DNA of 28,126 bases, taken from the NCBI GenBank assembly GCA_964432995.1, contig CAYSPU010000045.1, forward strand, positions 1-28,126. The letters are read 5' to 3'. The stretch comes from CAYSPU01 sp964432995. Lineage in GTDB: Bacteria; Verrucomicrobiota; Verrucomicrobiia; Limisphaerales; JAHDYP01. The translations under genes were made by a program, and so were the position numbers. This document shows positions 16,925 to 25,003 of the stretch, piece after piece. The notes under the pieces were generated by a model. It was not told the origin of the DNA. It did no database searches and saw nothing but the letters and a program-made list of their open reading frames with translations. Each line of letters starts with the position of its first letter. The stretch's first letter is position 1.

Positions 16925-16932
16925 GAGGAAGG
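16925..16932 (+). promoter_or_regulatory. Strong Shine-Dalgarno site
   Basis: GAGGAAGG sits 7 nt before the ATG at 16940 and decides that start over an in-frame upstream reading from 16865. It is the clearest ribosome binding site I found in the window. Confidence 0.7.
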
Positions 16933-16939
16933 CAAACCA

Positions 16940-18385
16940 ATGCACACTCTCTCCCCCATCGCGATTGCTCGTCTGACGGCCCTGACCGGTCTTCTGGCCT
17001 CGCTCTCCCTGCAGGCCGCGGCATCAGGGCCTCCACAACCATCCAACATTCGCGGTCCGCTCCGCGTGCATCCGGCGAACCCGCGCTACTTCACCGACGA
17101 CGGCCAGCGCGCGGTCTATCTCACCGGCGCCCACACCTGGGACAACCTGCAGGACATGGGAGAAGGCGATCCCCCGGCCGCCTTCGACTTCGGCGCCTAC
17201 CTGGACTTCCTGGTCCGGCACGACCACAACTTCATCCGCCTCTGGCGTTGGGAACTGCTGAGTTGGGACACCGGCGCCAACAATCCGAAGACGGCGAAAC
17301 ACCTGACGGCGACGCCGCATCCGTGGCTGCGCACCGGACCGGGCGTGGCCCTCGACGGCAAACCCAGGTTCAATCTCGAACAACTCGACGACGCCTACTT
17401 CCAACGACTCCGCGCAAGGGTGATGGCGGCGCGGGATCGGGGCATCTACGTCTCCGTGATGCTCTTCGAGGGCTGGGCACTGCAGCACGTCGACAACGCC
17501 TGGAAAGCGCATCCGTTTCATCCGGAGAACAACGTCAACTCCCTGAACGGCGACGCGGATGGCGACGGGCGAGGCACGGACGTGCACACGCTGCGTCAAG
17601 CCGCGGTGACCCGGCTGCAGGAGGCGTATGTCCGTCGGGTCATCGACTCCCTCAACGACCTCGACAACGTGCTCTACGAAATCGGCAACGAGATCGGCGC
17701 CTACTCGACCGAATGGCAGGAGCACTTCATCCGCTTCATCCACCAGTATGAAAACCGCAAGCCCAAACAGCACCCGGTTGGGATGACCTTTCAATACGCC
17801 CGCGACGCGAAGCAGCGCGGCTCGAACACCAACCTGTTCCAAAGCTCGGCCGACTGGATCTCGCCCAACCCGGACTGGGGAGCGTTCAACTTTCGGGACA
17901 ACCCGCCCGCGGCCGATGGCCGCAAAGTCATCCTGACGGACACCGACCATCTCTGGGGCATTGGCGGCGACGTGGCGTGGGTCTGGAAGAGCTACCTCCG
18001 CGGGTTGAACCCGCTGTTCATGGATCCGTACAAACAGTCGGTGCTGCAGGAAGGGACGGACGCGAAGTGGGAGCCGGTGCGCCGGGCGCTGGGCGTGACG
18101 CGCCGTTTGGCAGACCGCGTGAACCTGGCCAAGATGACGCCGCACGGCGAACTGGCTGGCTCGGGTTACTGCCTGGCGAATCCGGGAAAGGAGTACCTTG
18201 TCTATCTGCCGGCCGGCGGTGCCGTGACGATAAATCTCTCCGCGGCGGCCGGGAAGTTCCAGGTCGAGTGGGTTCACCCGATCGAAGAGAAGGTCACGGT
18301 GGCGGAACCCATTTCCGGTGGGGCGAAGCGGACGCTGACGGCTCCCTTCACTGCTGAAGCGGTCGCGCATCTCTGGAGCAAATGA
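16940..18385 (+). CDS. Secreted apiosidase-like (DUF4038-like) glycoside hydrolase
   Basis: The 481-residue protein has a signal peptide (IARLTALTGLLASLSLQAAA). The barrel resembles DUF4038/GH140-like clan A proteins: LRVHPANPRYFTDDGQRAVYLTGAHTWDNL, then FLVRHDHNFIRLWRWE and GIYVSVMLFEGWALQ. LYEIGNEIGAYS carries E251, the expected acid/base. Where a second catalytic glutamate would be sought, the sequence is VILTDTDHLWGIGG (D334, D336, H337). The C-terminal region (GSGYCLANPGKEYLVYLPAGG, then WVHPIEEKVTVAEPISGG) looks like the small beta domain labelled collagen-binding in this family. The likely role is side-chain removal from plant or algal glycans, but no substrate is proven. The stop overlaps the ATG at 18382 of a longer, rejected reading of the next gene. 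Confidence 0.75.
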   Translation: MHTLSPIAIARLTALTGLLASLSLQAAASGPPQPSNIRGPLRVHPANPRYFTDDGQRAVYLTGAHTWDNLQDMGEGDPPAAFDFGAYLDFLVRHDHNFIRLWRWELLSWDTGANNPKTAKHLTATPHPWLRTGPGVALDGKPRFNLEQLDDAYFQRLRARVMAARDRGIYVSVMLFEGWALQHVDNAWKAHPFHPENNVNSLNGDADGDGRGTDVHTLRQAAVTRLQEAYVRRVIDSLNDLDNVLYEIGNEIGAYSTEWQEHFIRFIHQYENRKPKQHPVGMTFQYARDAKQRGSNTNLFQSSADWISPNPDWGAFNFRDNPPAADGRKVILTDTDHLWGIGGDVAWVWKSYLRGLNPLFMDPYKQSVLQEGTDAKWEPVRRALGVTRRLADRVNLAKMTPHGELAGSGYCLANPGKEYLVYLPAGGAVTINLSAAAGKFQVEWVHPIEEKVTVAEPISGGAKRTLTAPFTAEAVAHLWSK

Positions 18386-18468
18386 CATCCTGGACTTCTT
18401 GGCGCCACGGCTTGGTGCTCTGGAACACCCTTGCGAGGATTGTGCTTCCTTTCCGTGAACCGCCTGCT

Positions 18469-18558
18469 GGAGGTAGGGACGGCCGGCCTCCGGCGTCCGC
18501 ACGAATCCGTTGGCGAAACCCATTTGCCCGGACACGCGAGGCCGCGCGTCCCCACCTC
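18469..18558. repeat. Large imperfect inverted repeat, copy E
   Basis: The arms 18469-18499 (starting GGAGGTAGGGACGGCC) and 18529-18558 (ending GCGTCCCCACCTC) pair at about 24 of 31 positions, leaving a spacer of about 29 nt. The GGTAGGG motif and the large hairpin layout relate it to copies B-D, although the core differs. It lies inside an in-frame extension upstream of the GH38-like gene. Confidence 0.7.
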
Positions 18559-18573
18559 GTCTCCGGCTGGTTC

Positions 18574-21123
18574 ATGCTGGACATCCGTAGTCTGCTCTTG
18601 GTCGCGCTGTTGGCGGCGTCAACTCACGCACTGCCCGCGGCGGATGTTGCGCGCGCGGAGCCCGCGACATTGCCGTGGCGCATCCTGATCGCCAACGACA
18701 ACTGCCCAGACGTGACCTGGGGCTTCCCGGAAGCGCAGGTGCGACAGGCGTTTGCCGATCTCATCCGCGCGCACTTGGACGAGATGCACCGCACGGACAC
18801 CGGGCCGATCGAGAGCCGTGACCATTACAACGTGATGGCGTTCGTCGAGGCCGAGGCGTTTCTCGAGAAGCACCCTGAGCGCAAGGACGAGTTTGTTCGG
18901 CGCGTGCGCGAGGGGCGTATTGGCCTCAGCCCCTTTCTCTGCAACACGCTCTGGGGATTCCAAAGCACCGAGGGTGTGCTGCGAGCCTTCTACCCGGCGC
19001 GGCGTTTCGAACGGGAGCATCACGTCCCGCTCGAGGTGGCCGGCCACACCGAACTCCCGTCGCTGCCGTGGGGCATGGCGACACTTCTGAGCGGCTGCGG
19101 TGTGCGGTGGACGTCGGTGCCGTTTCTGGATTACGACTGCACCTTCCAGGGGCTCACGAACCCGCCGCTCTTCCGATTTGCGGGACCGGATGGCAGCGAG
19201 GTGCGCGTGGTTCTGGACGCCTGGGCCTCGCGGAAGGCGAACTATCGTCAGGGCGGCTTCCTGCTCGAGGACACCCGGCGCGTGACCGCCGAGTGGATTC
19301 CGCACTACGAGACACTGGGCACGGCCTGGCCGTTGCGGATCCTCCTTGCCAGCGGCACGCATTCGGACATCCACCCCGATAGCTGGAAGCAGGCGCGCGG
19401 CTTTGCTGACGGCATTGCGCGTTACAACGCCGCAGGCACCGACTCCGTGAAGCTCGTGAACGGCACACTGGCCCAGTTCTGTCGGGAGGTGGATGCCGCG
19501 GAGCAACAGCGACCGTTCCTGCCGGTGGTGCGCGGCTGCTTCGGCCATTCATGGGAACTCTGGCCCGTCAGCCTCGCCCGGACCGTGGCCGCGCTTCGCG
19601 AGAACGAAAGGGCCTTTCTGGCCGCCGAATCGCTCCTGGCCATCGCTGCCCAGACCGATCCTACCCTGGCGGCGCAGACGCGCGCCGAGCGCCAACGCGC
19701 CGAATGGTGCTGGGCGATGCTGGGTGACCATGCCTGGAACGGCACCGACCCGGCGAACAAGCGGCACAACGCGCACCTGCGACGGAGTTGGGCGGATTGC
19801 CTGGGTAACACCGCTCGGGACCTGACGAAACGCGGTTGGGAATCGATGGGGCTCCGGTCCGATCCGCGCGCACTCACCGTGTTCAATCCGACGAGTTTTG
19901 CCCGCGATATTCTCGTCGTGTGTGATGCTCCCGAGCCGCTGGCCGGGGTGCGAACCGGGCGGGAGTCGATCGAGTCTTCGCGTTTTCGGGAGGGCGGCCG
20001 CGATCGAATACGGTTCGTGGCGCGGAACGTACCAGCCTTTGGTTTTCGCCAGTATCAGCTCGTTCACGGCCGATCCAAGGCCGAGGCCCCTCCCTTTCAC
20101 GCGGATGGCTGCACCCTCGAAGGACCGTTCTATCGGCTAACGCTCGACCCGGCGACGGGTGGCTTGACGAGCCTGGTTCACCGGGCCACGGGACAGGAGT
20201 TGGTGTTCGCCGGCTCTGGTCGGACGCTCGCCCAGACCGTGTTTTGGGACGGCCAGGAACACCGCCTGGAACACGTCCGGAGCCAGGTGAACCTCGATGG
20301 CTGCTGCGCCGAGTTACAGGTCGCAGGCGACATCGGCGATATCCGGATCACCAATCGCGTCACGCTCTACGCCAAGCTCGACCGCGTGGATTTCGAAATC
20401 CTGGTTCATAAGCCAGCCACGACGAACGAGCAACGCCTCCTGCACTTCTTTCCGGCGGGCGATGGATCGAAGGACCTTTGGATCGAGACGACCGCTGCCG
20501 TGCTGCGTCCGCGCCTGCAGCCCGAAGGCGACCTGCTGCCGGGGGCCGACCCGCGGCGTTTCGCGGTGCAAGGTTTTGTGGATTGCTCACCTCCCGGTCG
20601 CGCGGGAGTCACGGTCACGCCGCACGACTCCTTCATGCTGCGTTTGGATCAGGACGCGCTGGCGTTCGAAGCGCTGGGCAACGATCAGAACTGGAAAGAG
20701 GTCACCCAGGACCAGGACGGCATGACGGATTTCCGGTTCCGCTATTCGCTGCGCGCTCACCCCCCGGGCTTCGATCCGGCCTCGGCGCTCGTGTGGAGCC
20801 GCGACGTCACGGCGCCGCTCGTGTGCGCCGCCGGGCGGATCGACAAGAAGTGGTTGAATCGGTCATGGCTCGAGGCCGATCCGTCACAAGCCGTGGTTAC
20901 CTGCTTCAAGCCGGCGGACGACGGCGCTCCCGGGCAGGTGGTGGCGCGCCTCTGGGAAATCGCTGGCGAGGACCGTCTGCTCAGCCTCCGAGCTCCCGGC
21001 TATCATTCCGCTTGGGAGTGCGACCTCCTCGAGCGCGATCGCGGATCCTTGAACATGAAGGGCGGCGCACTGACCATAGCTCTCCGGAGGTTTGGTTTTG
21101 TCGGCGTGAGCCTCGAGCGCTGA
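18574..21123 (+). CDS. Secreted GH38-like alpha-mannosidase-family protein
   Basis: The 849-residue protein has a signal peptide (MLDIRSLLLVALLAASTHALP). The ATG at 18382 would insert repeat copy E, so 18574 is preferred. The N-terminal domain follows the GH38/DUF5054 pattern: ILIANDNCPDVTWGF (D42, D46), DHYNVMAFVEAEAFL, GRIGLSPFLCNTLWGF, EVAGHTELPSLPWGMATLL, then PPLFRFAGPDGSEVRVVLDAW. A later helical part has ERAFLAAESLLAIA and CWAMLGDHAWNG. The C-terminal beta-sandwich region contains GPFYRLTLDPATGGLTSLVH and a DRVDFEILVHKP block. GH38 enzymes are zinc-dependent retaining alpha-mannosidases. Here the canonical HxD entry motif reads NDNCPD and the usual aspartate before PGH appears as E154, so substrate or activity may have shifted. 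It follows the DUF4038-like gene and may be co-transcribed. Confidence 0.75.
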   Translation: MLDIRSLLLVALLAASTHALPAADVARAEPATLPWRILIANDNCPDVTWGFPEAQVRQAFADLIRAHLDEMHRTDTGPIESRDHYNVMAFVEAEAFLEKHPERKDEFVRRVREGRIGLSPFLCNTLWGFQSTEGVLRAFYPARRFEREHHVPLEVAGHTELPSLPWGMATLLSGCGVRWTSVPFLDYDCTFQGLTNPPLFRFAGPDGSEVRVVLDAWASRKANYRQGGFLLEDTRRVTAEWIPHYETLGTAWPLRILLASGTHSDIHPDSWKQARGFADGIARYNAAGTDSVKLVNGTLAQFCREVDAAEQQRPFLPVVRGCFGHSWELWPVSLARTVAALRENERAFLAAESLLAIAAQTDPTLAAQTRAERQRAEWCWAMLGDHAWNGTDPANKRHNAHLRRSWADCLGNTARDLTKRGWESMGLRSDPRALTVFNPTSFARDILVVCDAPEPLAGVRTGRESIESSRFREGGRDRIRFVARNVPAFGFRQYQLVHGRSKAEAPPFHADGCTLEGPFYRLTLDPATGGLTSLVHRATGQELVFAGSGRTLAQTVFWDGQEHRLEHVRSQVNLDGCCAELQVAGDIGDIRITNRVTLYAKLDRVDFEILVHKPATTNEQRLLHFFPAGDGSKDLWIETTAAVLRPRLQPEGDLLPGADPRRFAVQGFVDCSPPGRAGVTVTPHDSFMLRLDQDALAFEALGNDQNWKEVTQDQDGMTDFRFRYSLRAHPPGFDPASALVWSRDVTAPLVCAAGRIDKKWLNRSWLEADPSQAVVTCFKPADDGAPGQVVARLWEIAGEDRLLSLRAPGYHSAWECDLLERDRGSLNMKGGALTIALRRFGFVGVSLER

Positions 21124-21221
21124 ACCGCGGATCCAGTCGACGCAATCACCTTCGCGGTTTCATCCGCGCTCATCCGCGCAAATCCGAAACACGCGGATCG
21201 GGGCGGGAGCCTTGCAGCAGT
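21124..21221. repeat. Short palindromic CGCGGAT/ATCCGCG repeats between convergent genes
   Basis: CATCCGCGCT (21161-21170) and CATCCGCGCA (21171-21180) are tandem. Inverted GCGGAT copies flank them near 21127-21132 and 21193-21198. The region separates the convergent GH38-like and LysE genes and could fold into hairpins that end transcription both ways, though no T-run is seen. Confidence 0.6.
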
Positions 21222-21833
21222 TCAGCGGAAGTGCTTCCAGGCTTCGCGGAAGAGCAGCACGGCGAACCCGGCGAGCAGCACGCCCAAGGTCTGCAGGACG
21301 ATCCGGTACGGCCGGCCTTCGAGGAAGGCCCGCGACCGTCCGACGACCAGCGCGAGCAGGATCTTCGATCCGACCAGCATGAGGTAGAACAACCCCAGAA
21401 AGGCGACCGCTGTCAGCCAGCTCTCGGCGACGGCCCGGGCCAGCATCGTCGCGCCCGCCGTCATCCAAAAGAGCCACGGATGCGGATTGAGCAGGTTCGT
21501 CAGCGCACCGTTCAGCCACGACCGCGGCGCCGCGCCGGGCGTGTCGAGGTCGACGCGCGCGGGGCGGAAGGTGTCCGCGGCGAGGTGCAGCACGAAACAA
21601 CCACCAGCGAGGGAGAGCGTCCCCAGGACGAGGTGCTGATTGGCCAGGCGCGAAACCAGGGCGAGGGTGAGCGCGATGATCGGGGCATCGGTGAGCAGTG
21701 GCGCCAGGGCGATCTTGCAGCCTTCGCGCGGGCCGTGGCGCAGAGAATGCGCGATCACCAGCGTCAGCAGCGGGCCGGGAGCCAGCCCCGACGCAAGACC
21801 CAACACCGCCGCCGATGTGATCACCGTGAGCAT
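21222..21833 (-). CDS. LysE/RhtB-family exporter
   Basis: The 203-residue membrane protein has about six hydrophobic segments. Its start (SAAVLGLASGLAPGPLLTLVIAHSLRHGPREGCKIALAPLLTDAPIIAL) is the conserved LysE family block, in which the APGP motif lies in the first helix pair. The later NLLNPHPWLFWM is also typical. The family exports amino acids or related small metabolites across the inner membrane. The ATG at 21833 is chosen; an upstream in-frame GTA codon cannot start. It lies 20 nt after the permease gene on the same strand and is probably co-transcribed. The substrate is not readable from sequence. Confidence 0.87.
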   Translation of the reverse strand: MLTVITSAAVLGLASGLAPGPLLTLVIAHSLRHGPREGCKIALAPLLTDAPIIALTLALVSRLANQHLVLGTLSLAGGCFVLHLAADTFRPARVDLDTPGAAPRSWLNGALTNLLNPHPWLFWMTAGATMLARAVAESWLTAVAFLGLFYLMLVGSKILLALVVGRSRAFLEGRPYRIVLQTLGVLLAGFAVLLFREAWKHFR

Positions 21834-21853
21834 GAGCCCGGAAATCTCATGTA

Positions 21854-23422
21854 CTAATCCATCGTGGGATTTCCGGGCCGGGGCGCCGCGCCGCCCCGCG
21901 TCTCGCGCCAGTGCAGCGCCAACAGCACCGCCGCCGTGGCGCCATAGCCGAAGACGAACCCCGGCGCCGCCAACAAGCCCAGGTGGTTCTCGACGCCGCG
22001 GGCGGTCAGCTCGTAGGCATGAATGACCCCGAAGGCGGACAACAGCGCCCCCACCAGCGCCCAGCAGCCCGCCTTCAGAAATTGACGGTCGATGATCCAG
22101 GCGAGCGCCGCTGACAGAATCATGGCTGTGAGGATGAACCCCTGGCTCAAGGCAATCACGCCCGAGAGGTAGAGGTCGCCCCCGAACCGCGGCGCCGTCT
22201 CGAACAGCGTCGAACCCGCCTTGCGCACCGCCGTGTCCACCAAGACCAGGGCCCAAGCCGCCAAAGAGGGCAGAAGCCCAATCGCCACCGCCAGCGCGTG
22301 GTGTTTGGGCGTCTCCTGAAAGGCCTGCGCGGTCACGATCAGCCCGATCCAGACCAGAATCCCCAACACCGCTTCGAGCGGCACCACCCGCAGGATCAGG
22401 GGCATCACCCCGCACAGGCAAACCAGCGTGATCGCCCCCCCGTTCAGCACGGAATACCCGGCGCGGGCCCCCATGGCTTTCCAGCCCGGATGCCCGATGT
22501 AGATGGTGGTGGGGAACGCGCTGCCAAACGCGGCGGCGCAGAGGGTGCCGATGCCATTGGCCAATAGCGACGGGCGGGTCTCGAACCGGTCGCCGCCGGC
22601 CTCGGCGCTCTCGAGGTTCTGCAGCGAACCCAGCACCGTAAACAGGCTCATCGGGAAGATGACCGCAAGGTACCTCCACCCGATCGGCGACGTGAGCATA
22701 GGCCACCACTCGCCGACGGCTGGCGCGGGTACGCACCACTGGGGACGGAACGCCTCCGTGCCCGGTTCGAATCCGGGGAGCCCGAACGCGCGCAGTCCCC
22801 AGCCCAGGCCGGTTCCCACCAGCAGCGCCAGGAGGCCTCCGGGGATCCCCCACGGCATCCGCACCCGGGAGGCATACGCCACCAGGATCAGCATCATCGG
22901 CAACAGCGCCACCGCCGGGCTCGCGAAGATCTGGAAGACAAACCCCACGGCAATGAACGTGATCGCAATGCCGGCCAGCGCCGACAACAGGGCCGCCCGC
23001 GGCGTGTGCCGTCGCAGCCAGTCGCCACAGAACGCCCCCGCGATCTCCATCACCCCGCTCAGGCAACAGGCGAACAGTCCGGTCCTCCAGGCCAACGTCG
23101 CGTCGCCGGTCTCCTGATAGACGGGGCCCATGACGAGGAAGACGTAAGCCAGCACGCTCGGCGTGTTGATCCCATACGGCAGCGCCGTCACATCCACGCG
23201 CCCCGTGCGCCGCGCCAGGCGCCGCGCCTGCCACGCGTAGAAGAGGTTCCCCACCAGCACCGATGCCGCCGCCCCCGGCAGAATCCGACCGTTGATCAGC
23301 TCCGACGGAAAGCCGCACACCGTCGCGCACAGGACGGAGATGATCATCAACTGCAGGAGATTATCGATGAACAAACCAAAGAAGCCGTCGACATCGCCGC
23401 GCACGAACCATCGGGTGTTCAC
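21854..23422 (-). CDS. NCS2-type permease (xanthine/uracil permease-like)
   Basis: The 522-residue membrane protein has 12 or more hydrophobic segments. Its start (FVRGDVDGFFGLFIDNLLQL) is followed by GRILPGAAASVLVGNLFYAWQA and DVTALPYGINTPSVLAYVFL. The PYGINT motif and overall layout fit the NCS2/AzgA-like nucleobase permeases, which import purines or pyrimidines with protons, although this branch lacks known substrates as far as I can tell. Later blocks include YLAVIFPMSLFTVLGSLQNLESAEAGGDRF and AAFGSAFPTTIYIGHPGWKAMGARAGYS. The GTG at 23422 fits the first conserved residues. The exporter gene follows after 20 nt. Inner membrane. Confidence 0.82.
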   Translation of the reverse strand: MNTRWFVRGDVDGFFGLFIDNLLQLMIISVLCATVCGFPSELINGRILPGAAASVLVGNLFYAWQARRLARRTGRVDVTALPYGINTPSVLAYVFLVMGPVYQETGDATLAWRTGLFACCLSGVMEIAGAFCGDWLRRHTPRAALLSALAGIAITFIAVGFVFQIFASPAVALLPMMLILVAYASRVRMPWGIPGGLLALLVGTGLGWGLRAFGLPGFEPGTEAFRPQWCVPAPAVGEWWPMLTSPIGWRYLAVIFPMSLFTVLGSLQNLESAEAGGDRFETRPSLLANGIGTLCAAAFGSAFPTTIYIGHPGWKAMGARAGYSVLNGGAITLVCLCGVMPLILRVVPLEAVLGILVWIGLIVTAQAFQETPKHHALAVAIGLLPSLAAWALVLVDTAVRKAGSTLFETAPRFGGDLYLSGVIALSQGFILTAMILSAALAWIIDRQFLKAGCWALVGALLSAFGVIHAYELTARGVENHLGLLAAPGFVFGYGATAAVLLALHWRETRGGAAPRPGNPTMD

Positions 23423-23540
23423 GGACCCGACTTTGTCGCCATGGAGGGACTCCCGGCCAGCAGAAAGTCCTCGGCGCGCCGTAGCCCTGCGACGGCGGGC
23501 CGGAGGCGGCTGGAGCAGCAGCCGAAGGTGTCAGGCGTGT

Positions 23541-23639
23541 TCGGCGCGCTCGGATGCCTGCTCGCGAGTCCTCCTCGGAGTCGCCGCCCTACCATCGGCA
23601 TCCGGAGTAGGCGGTAGGGCGACCTCTCCGAGGGCGCCG
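23541..23639. repeat. Dispersed inverted repeat with core copy C
   Basis: The core 23613-23639 is identical to copies A and D. Its left arm ends CTCGGAGTCGCCGCCCTACC (23573-23592) and is followed by the 20-nt spacer found in copy B with two changes. A further partial inverted start (CGGCGCGCTCGGA, 23542-23554) and a 24-bp unit (23557-23580) precede it, so this is the longest copy here. Confidence 0.85.
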
Positions 23640-23655
23640 CTGCTGTGTCGTAGCT

Positions 23656-23674
23656 GCGGGTCGAGAAGACCCGC
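23656..23674. repeat. Small hairpin repeat H3 (GCGGGTC stem)
   Basis: The perfect 7-bp stem is GCGGGTC/GACCCGC with loop GAGAA, followed by GGTCC. It has the same position relative to core C as H2 has to core B (about 17 nt after the core). Confidence 0.85.
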
Positions 23675-23736
23675 GGTCCCGAAGGGCTGGCCTGCGGACG
23701 TGGTCGGGCAGTCGACCGCCCGCACGGTTCCGGACC

Positions 23737-23755
23737 GCGGCTCGTCTTGAGCCGC
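23737..23755. repeat. Small hairpin repeat H4 (GCGGCTC stem)
   Basis: The perfect 7-bp stem is GCGGCTC/GAGCCGC with loop GTCTT, preceded by GGACC, so it is the reverse orientation like H1. It pairs with H3 as an inverted couple 62 nt apart. Confidence 0.85.
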
Positions 23756-23974
23756 AGGCAAGCGGGCGTGCGTTCTGCTGCGGGCGTCGAACTTGACGCC
23801 GTTATGTTGCTTGAAGGATGCGCTTCCGGGAATCCACATCCCTTCACCGTCACTTCGCATCTCCGTCCTTGCCTCGGGAAGGTCTTTGTCCTCAGATGCA
23901 GCAAGCCAGCCCTGCCCGGGGCCCCACAGCATGTGCCTCGGTCGAGTTAGTGAAGGGTTGCGCGCGATCTGCCT

Positions 23975-24973
23975 ATGGCCGTTGTCTCTGTCTTCGACAC
24001 CAGACCTTACGACCGGACGCACCTCGAGAAGGCCGCGGCCGGTCGCGGCATCGAGTGGCATTTCCTCGATTTCCGTTTGACCGCGGAGACCGCGCCGCTG
24101 GCTCGGGGCGCCGAGGCCGTCTGCGTGTTCGTCCACGACCAACTGGATCGTCCTTGCCTCGAGGTCTTGGCCGCCCAAGGAGTGCGGTTGGTCGCGCTCC
24201 GTTGTACTGGCTTCAACAACGTCGATCTCGCCGCCGCGAAAACGCTGAACCTCGCCGTCACGCGCGTCCCGACCTACTCGCCCCACGCCGTCGCCGAGCA
24301 CGCCGTCGCGCTCCTGCTCACCTTGAACCGCAAGACGCATCGCGCCTACAGCCGGGTCCGCGACCTGAACTTCTCGCTGACGGGTCTCGAAGGGTTCGAC
24401 CTGCACGGGCGGACGGCGGGACTCGTCGGCACGGGCAAGATTGGGCGCATCACCGCCCAGATCCTGCGCGGCTTCGGCATGGAGGTGCTGGCGTACGATC
24501 CGTTCCCGGCGTCGGATTGGGCGGCCGCGCACGGGGTCGAGTATGTGGCCCTGGACACGCTGTTGGGTCGCAGCCAGGTCGTCTCGTTGCACGTGCCGCT
24601 CACCAAGGAGACCAACCACATCATCCGCGCCGAGACGCTGCGCCTGATGCGCCCGGGAGCGCACCTGATCAACGTGAGCCGCGGGCAGTTGGTGGACACC
24701 ACCTCCCTGATCGACGCCTTGAAGTCCGGCCATTTGGGTGGCGTGGGACTGGACGTCTATGAAGAAGAGGAAGGCATCTTCTTCCAGGATCTCTCCGGAC
24801 AGGTGTTGCAGGACGACGAGTTGGCCCGACTGCTCACCTTCCCCAACGTGGTCGTCACCGCGCACCAGGCGTTCCTCACCGAAGAGGCGCTGTCGGATAT
24901 CGCGCGCACCACCGTTGCGAACCTCGAGGCCCTAGTCACCGGAGGGCCGTTTGTGGACGGAACGGTGCTGTGA
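23975..24973 (+). CDS. ldhA: D-2-hydroxyacid dehydrogenase, D-lactate dehydrogenase type
   Basis: The 332-residue NAD-dependent enzyme reduces a 2-oxoacid, most likely pyruvate to D-lactate. The Rossmann motif is GLVGTGKIG. The catalytic residues R236 (NVSRGQLVDT), E265 (DVYEEEEG) and H297 (VTAHQAFLTEEA) sit one position from the textbook R235/E264/H296 of D-lactate dehydrogenases. RCTGFNNVDL and TYSPHAVAEHAVALLL are typical of the LdhA branch, as is the block ending IFFQDLSG. The ATG at 23975 precedes the first strand (VVSVFDTRPYD). It lies 30 nt upstream of pyruvate kinase and probably shares its transcript, so the two convert PEP to pyruvate to lactate. Related 2-oxoacid activities such as hydroxypyruvate reduction are possible but less likely. 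Confidence 0.88.
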   Translation: MAVVSVFDTRPYDRTHLEKAAAGRGIEWHFLDFRLTAETAPLARGAEAVCVFVHDQLDRPCLEVLAAQGVRLVALRCTGFNNVDLAAAKTLNLAVTRVPTYSPHAVAEHAVALLLTLNRKTHRAYSRVRDLNFSLTGLEGFDLHGRTAGLVGTGKIGRITAQILRGFGMEVLAYDPFPASDWAAAHGVEYVALDTLLGRSQVVSLHVPLTKETNHIIRAETLRLMRPGAHLINVSRGQLVDTTSLIDALKSGHLGGVGLDVYEEEEGIFFQDLSGQVLQDDELARLLTFPNVVVTAHQAFLTEEALSDIARTTVANLEALVTGGPFVDGTVL

Positions 24974-25003
24974 GAATCTCAAATCTCAAATACCAAATCC
25001 CCA

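Larger units (their letters stand above)
23423..23974. other. 552-nt intergenic region with repeats between divergent genes
   Basis: This is the space between the permease (-) and ldhA-like (+) starts. It holds a degenerate inverted copy and core copy C (23541-23639), including a 24-bp unit shared with 5605-5652, and the two hairpins at 23656-23674 and 23737-23755. No gene is convincing. The 200 nt before the ldhA-like gene show no clear promoter or Shine-Dalgarno, only TTGACG near 23792. Confidence 0.7.
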
